Source: Mucilaginibacter straminoryzae
GTDB lineage: Bacteria; Bacteroidota; Bacteroidia; Sphingobacteriales; Sphingobacteriaceae
Assembly (NCBI RefSeq): GCF_022953055.1
Contig: NZ_JALJEJ010000006.1
Location: forward strand, 1 to 64,000
DNA length: 64,000 bases
Direction of reading: 5' to 3'
The translations under genes were made by a program, and so were the position numbers. Every line of letters begins with the position of its first letter. Position 1 is the stretch's first letter. This document shows, one piece after another, positions 63,346-64,000 of the stretch. Under the pieces are notes generated by a model, which searched no databases, was not told the origin of the DNA, and saw only the letters and a list, made by a program, of their open reading frames with translations.

Positions 63346-63690
63346 TTAACAGGTGCGTGGCGGTTTCCAGTTGGAAGCATGGTAAGCAGACAGATCGCCC
63401 ATTTTATAGAGAGAAACCGGCTTCGGAAGTGCATACGCCGGAGTAATAGTTATCCGGACAGGTTCTGTAACGATAAACCCGCAAAGACTGCAAGAGAACA
63501 TCATGGTGCAAGCAGGCTTATCACAACCACTATCTGCTTTGTTGTCTTGGTGATGACAAGCCACTTTGCCAGCCATTTTTTTACAGCATTGATGAAGCTT
63601 TTTCACCGGCATAGCTTCCGCCCGCTCCAAACCGCTAAACGCGGTAAGGAAAAACATGCATGCTATTAATATCACCGATAACAGTTTCAT
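63346..63690 (-). CDS. exported Cys/His-rich protein, possibly metal-binding
   Basis: The 114-residue protein has a signal peptide (about 1-26, ending AEA) and a mature part full of potential metal ligands: LHQCCKKMAGKVACHHQD, then SGCDKPACTMMFSCSLCGF (about 54-72), followed by a Cys-poor part and a final RTC. The mix of CC, CHH, CxxxxC and CxxC resembles small exported metal-related proteins of Bacteroidota, but I do not recognise a named family. It is in the same direction as the 58-residue Cys-rich gene 68 bp downstream, so the two may act together. Confidence 0.68.
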   Translation of the reverse strand: MKLLSVILIACMFFLTAFSGLERAEAMPVKKLHQCCKKMAGKVACHHQDNKADSGCDKPACTMMFSCSLCGFIVTEPVRITITPAYALPKPVSLYKMGDLSAYHASNWKPPRTC

Positions 63691-63776
63691 CAGCCACTAA
63701 GTACGGTGTTTGCAACTAAGTATCAAATGATTAGTGTCACAAAAGTTTCAAAATTGCAAACAGTTTTTCCGCAGCG

Positions 63777-64000
63777 TTACTTTTTAAGATAGGCATTTGG
63801 AATGTTAGGCAGTGTATAACTGATCCCGTAAGCATGTTTAATCAATTCTGAAATTACGTTGGCGATGGTAAAAGGGTTGCGGTGCATCTGCGGCAACATG
63901 CCCATGCTGGCATAACTGATAGGGTTTACCGCTGGGATAAAGGTTTCCCACTCGTAACCCTTACCCCACACCAGGCCCTTAACAGTATATTCCAGATCTG
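63777..64000 (-). CDS. C-terminal part of an unidentified protein (cut by the window)
   Basis: The reading frame is open from the right edge to the stop at 63777, giving the last 74 residues, including LEYTVKGLVWGKGYEWETFI, NPISYASMGMLPQMHRNPF and a final NIPNAYLKK. A GTG at 63971 could be read as a start, but the sequence before it looks equally coding, so this is most likely the end of a longer gene. I do not recognise the family. Confidence 0.55.
   Translation of the reverse strand, partial: DLEYTVKGLVWGKGYEWETFIPAVNPISYASMGMLPQMHRNPFTIANVISELIKHAYGISYTLPNIPNAYLKK

Overview
The window is chromosomal DNA of a Bacteroidota bacterium, most likely a sphingobacterium of the Mucilaginibacter/Pedobacter type. 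This rests on Bacteroidota promoters (TTTG/TTG, 19-21 bp, TAnnTTTG), lipoproteins with SC lipoboxes, SprA of the type IX secretion system, Bacteroidota-only families (DUF4835, DUF4292, DUF4834, head-GIN) and familiar gene orders (bamD-rpoZ-coaBC-DUF4835; miaB-sigma54 activator-lptE-TPR-secG-groES-groEL; maeB-ruvA-sprA). Genus is inference only.

Layout. 1-780: no credible gene; three tandem consensus promoters fire leftward out of the window, probably into an rRNA operon. 782-4287: bamD, rpoZ, coaBC, DUF4835. 4291-8535: accessory stretch between DUF4835 and recN. It holds an AT-rich ORF bracketed by a 39-bp duplication of the DUF4835 3' end, a secreted protein of 22-residue repeats, repeat debris, and a blaI-blaR1 pair with operators built into its promoter. 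8676-13308: recN, a GIY-YIG nuclease gene embedded in ~99-bp palindromic repeats, fabI, and a frameshifted outer-surface protein gene. 13361-22048 (minus): groEL, groES, secG, a large acidic protein, lptE, sigma54 activator, a four-helix-bundle cassette with 31-bp inverted repeats, and miaB carrying an in-frame palindromic insertion. 22148-27064 (plus): two tandem AsmA-like proteins, a small acidic protein, a head-GIN protein. 27319-48286 (minus): sprA, ruvA, maeB, a lytic transglycosylase, gatA, two tatA-type genes, an EnvC-like protein, a DUF4292 lipoprotein, a TPR protein, dut, a flippase, acylphosphatase and an amidohydrolase. 48446-50277 (plus): rlmN, comF. 50447-55277 (minus): hybrid histidine kinase, glyA, scpA. 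55476-59450 (plus): dxs, a second GIY-YIG gene followed by a second palindromic repeat array, and an ATP-grasp-like protein. 59516-64000 (minus): yfhO, small membrane proteins, DoxX-like, two Cys-rich secreted proteins (one only 58 residues) and the end of an unidentified gene.

Most genes are housekeeping: envelope assembly (BamD, LptE, AsmA-like, SecG, Tat, SprA, EnvC-like), translation and RNA modification (GatA, RlmN, MiaB), lipid and isoprenoid synthesis (FabI, Dxs), DNA repair and segregation (RecN, RuvA, ScpA). The most interesting layer lies on top of this: several small mobile or repetitive systems. Two GIY-YIG nuclease genes each sit against a different family of palindromic repeats, and both repeat families can be read as starting TGTC and ending GACA. 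A four-helix-bundle gene is enclosed by inverted repeats like a 23S rRNA intervening sequence. A palindrome lies in frame inside miaB. A small gene has landed at the DUF4835 3' end while restoring that end. I saw no tRNA, rRNA, CRISPR array or transposase gene inside the window.
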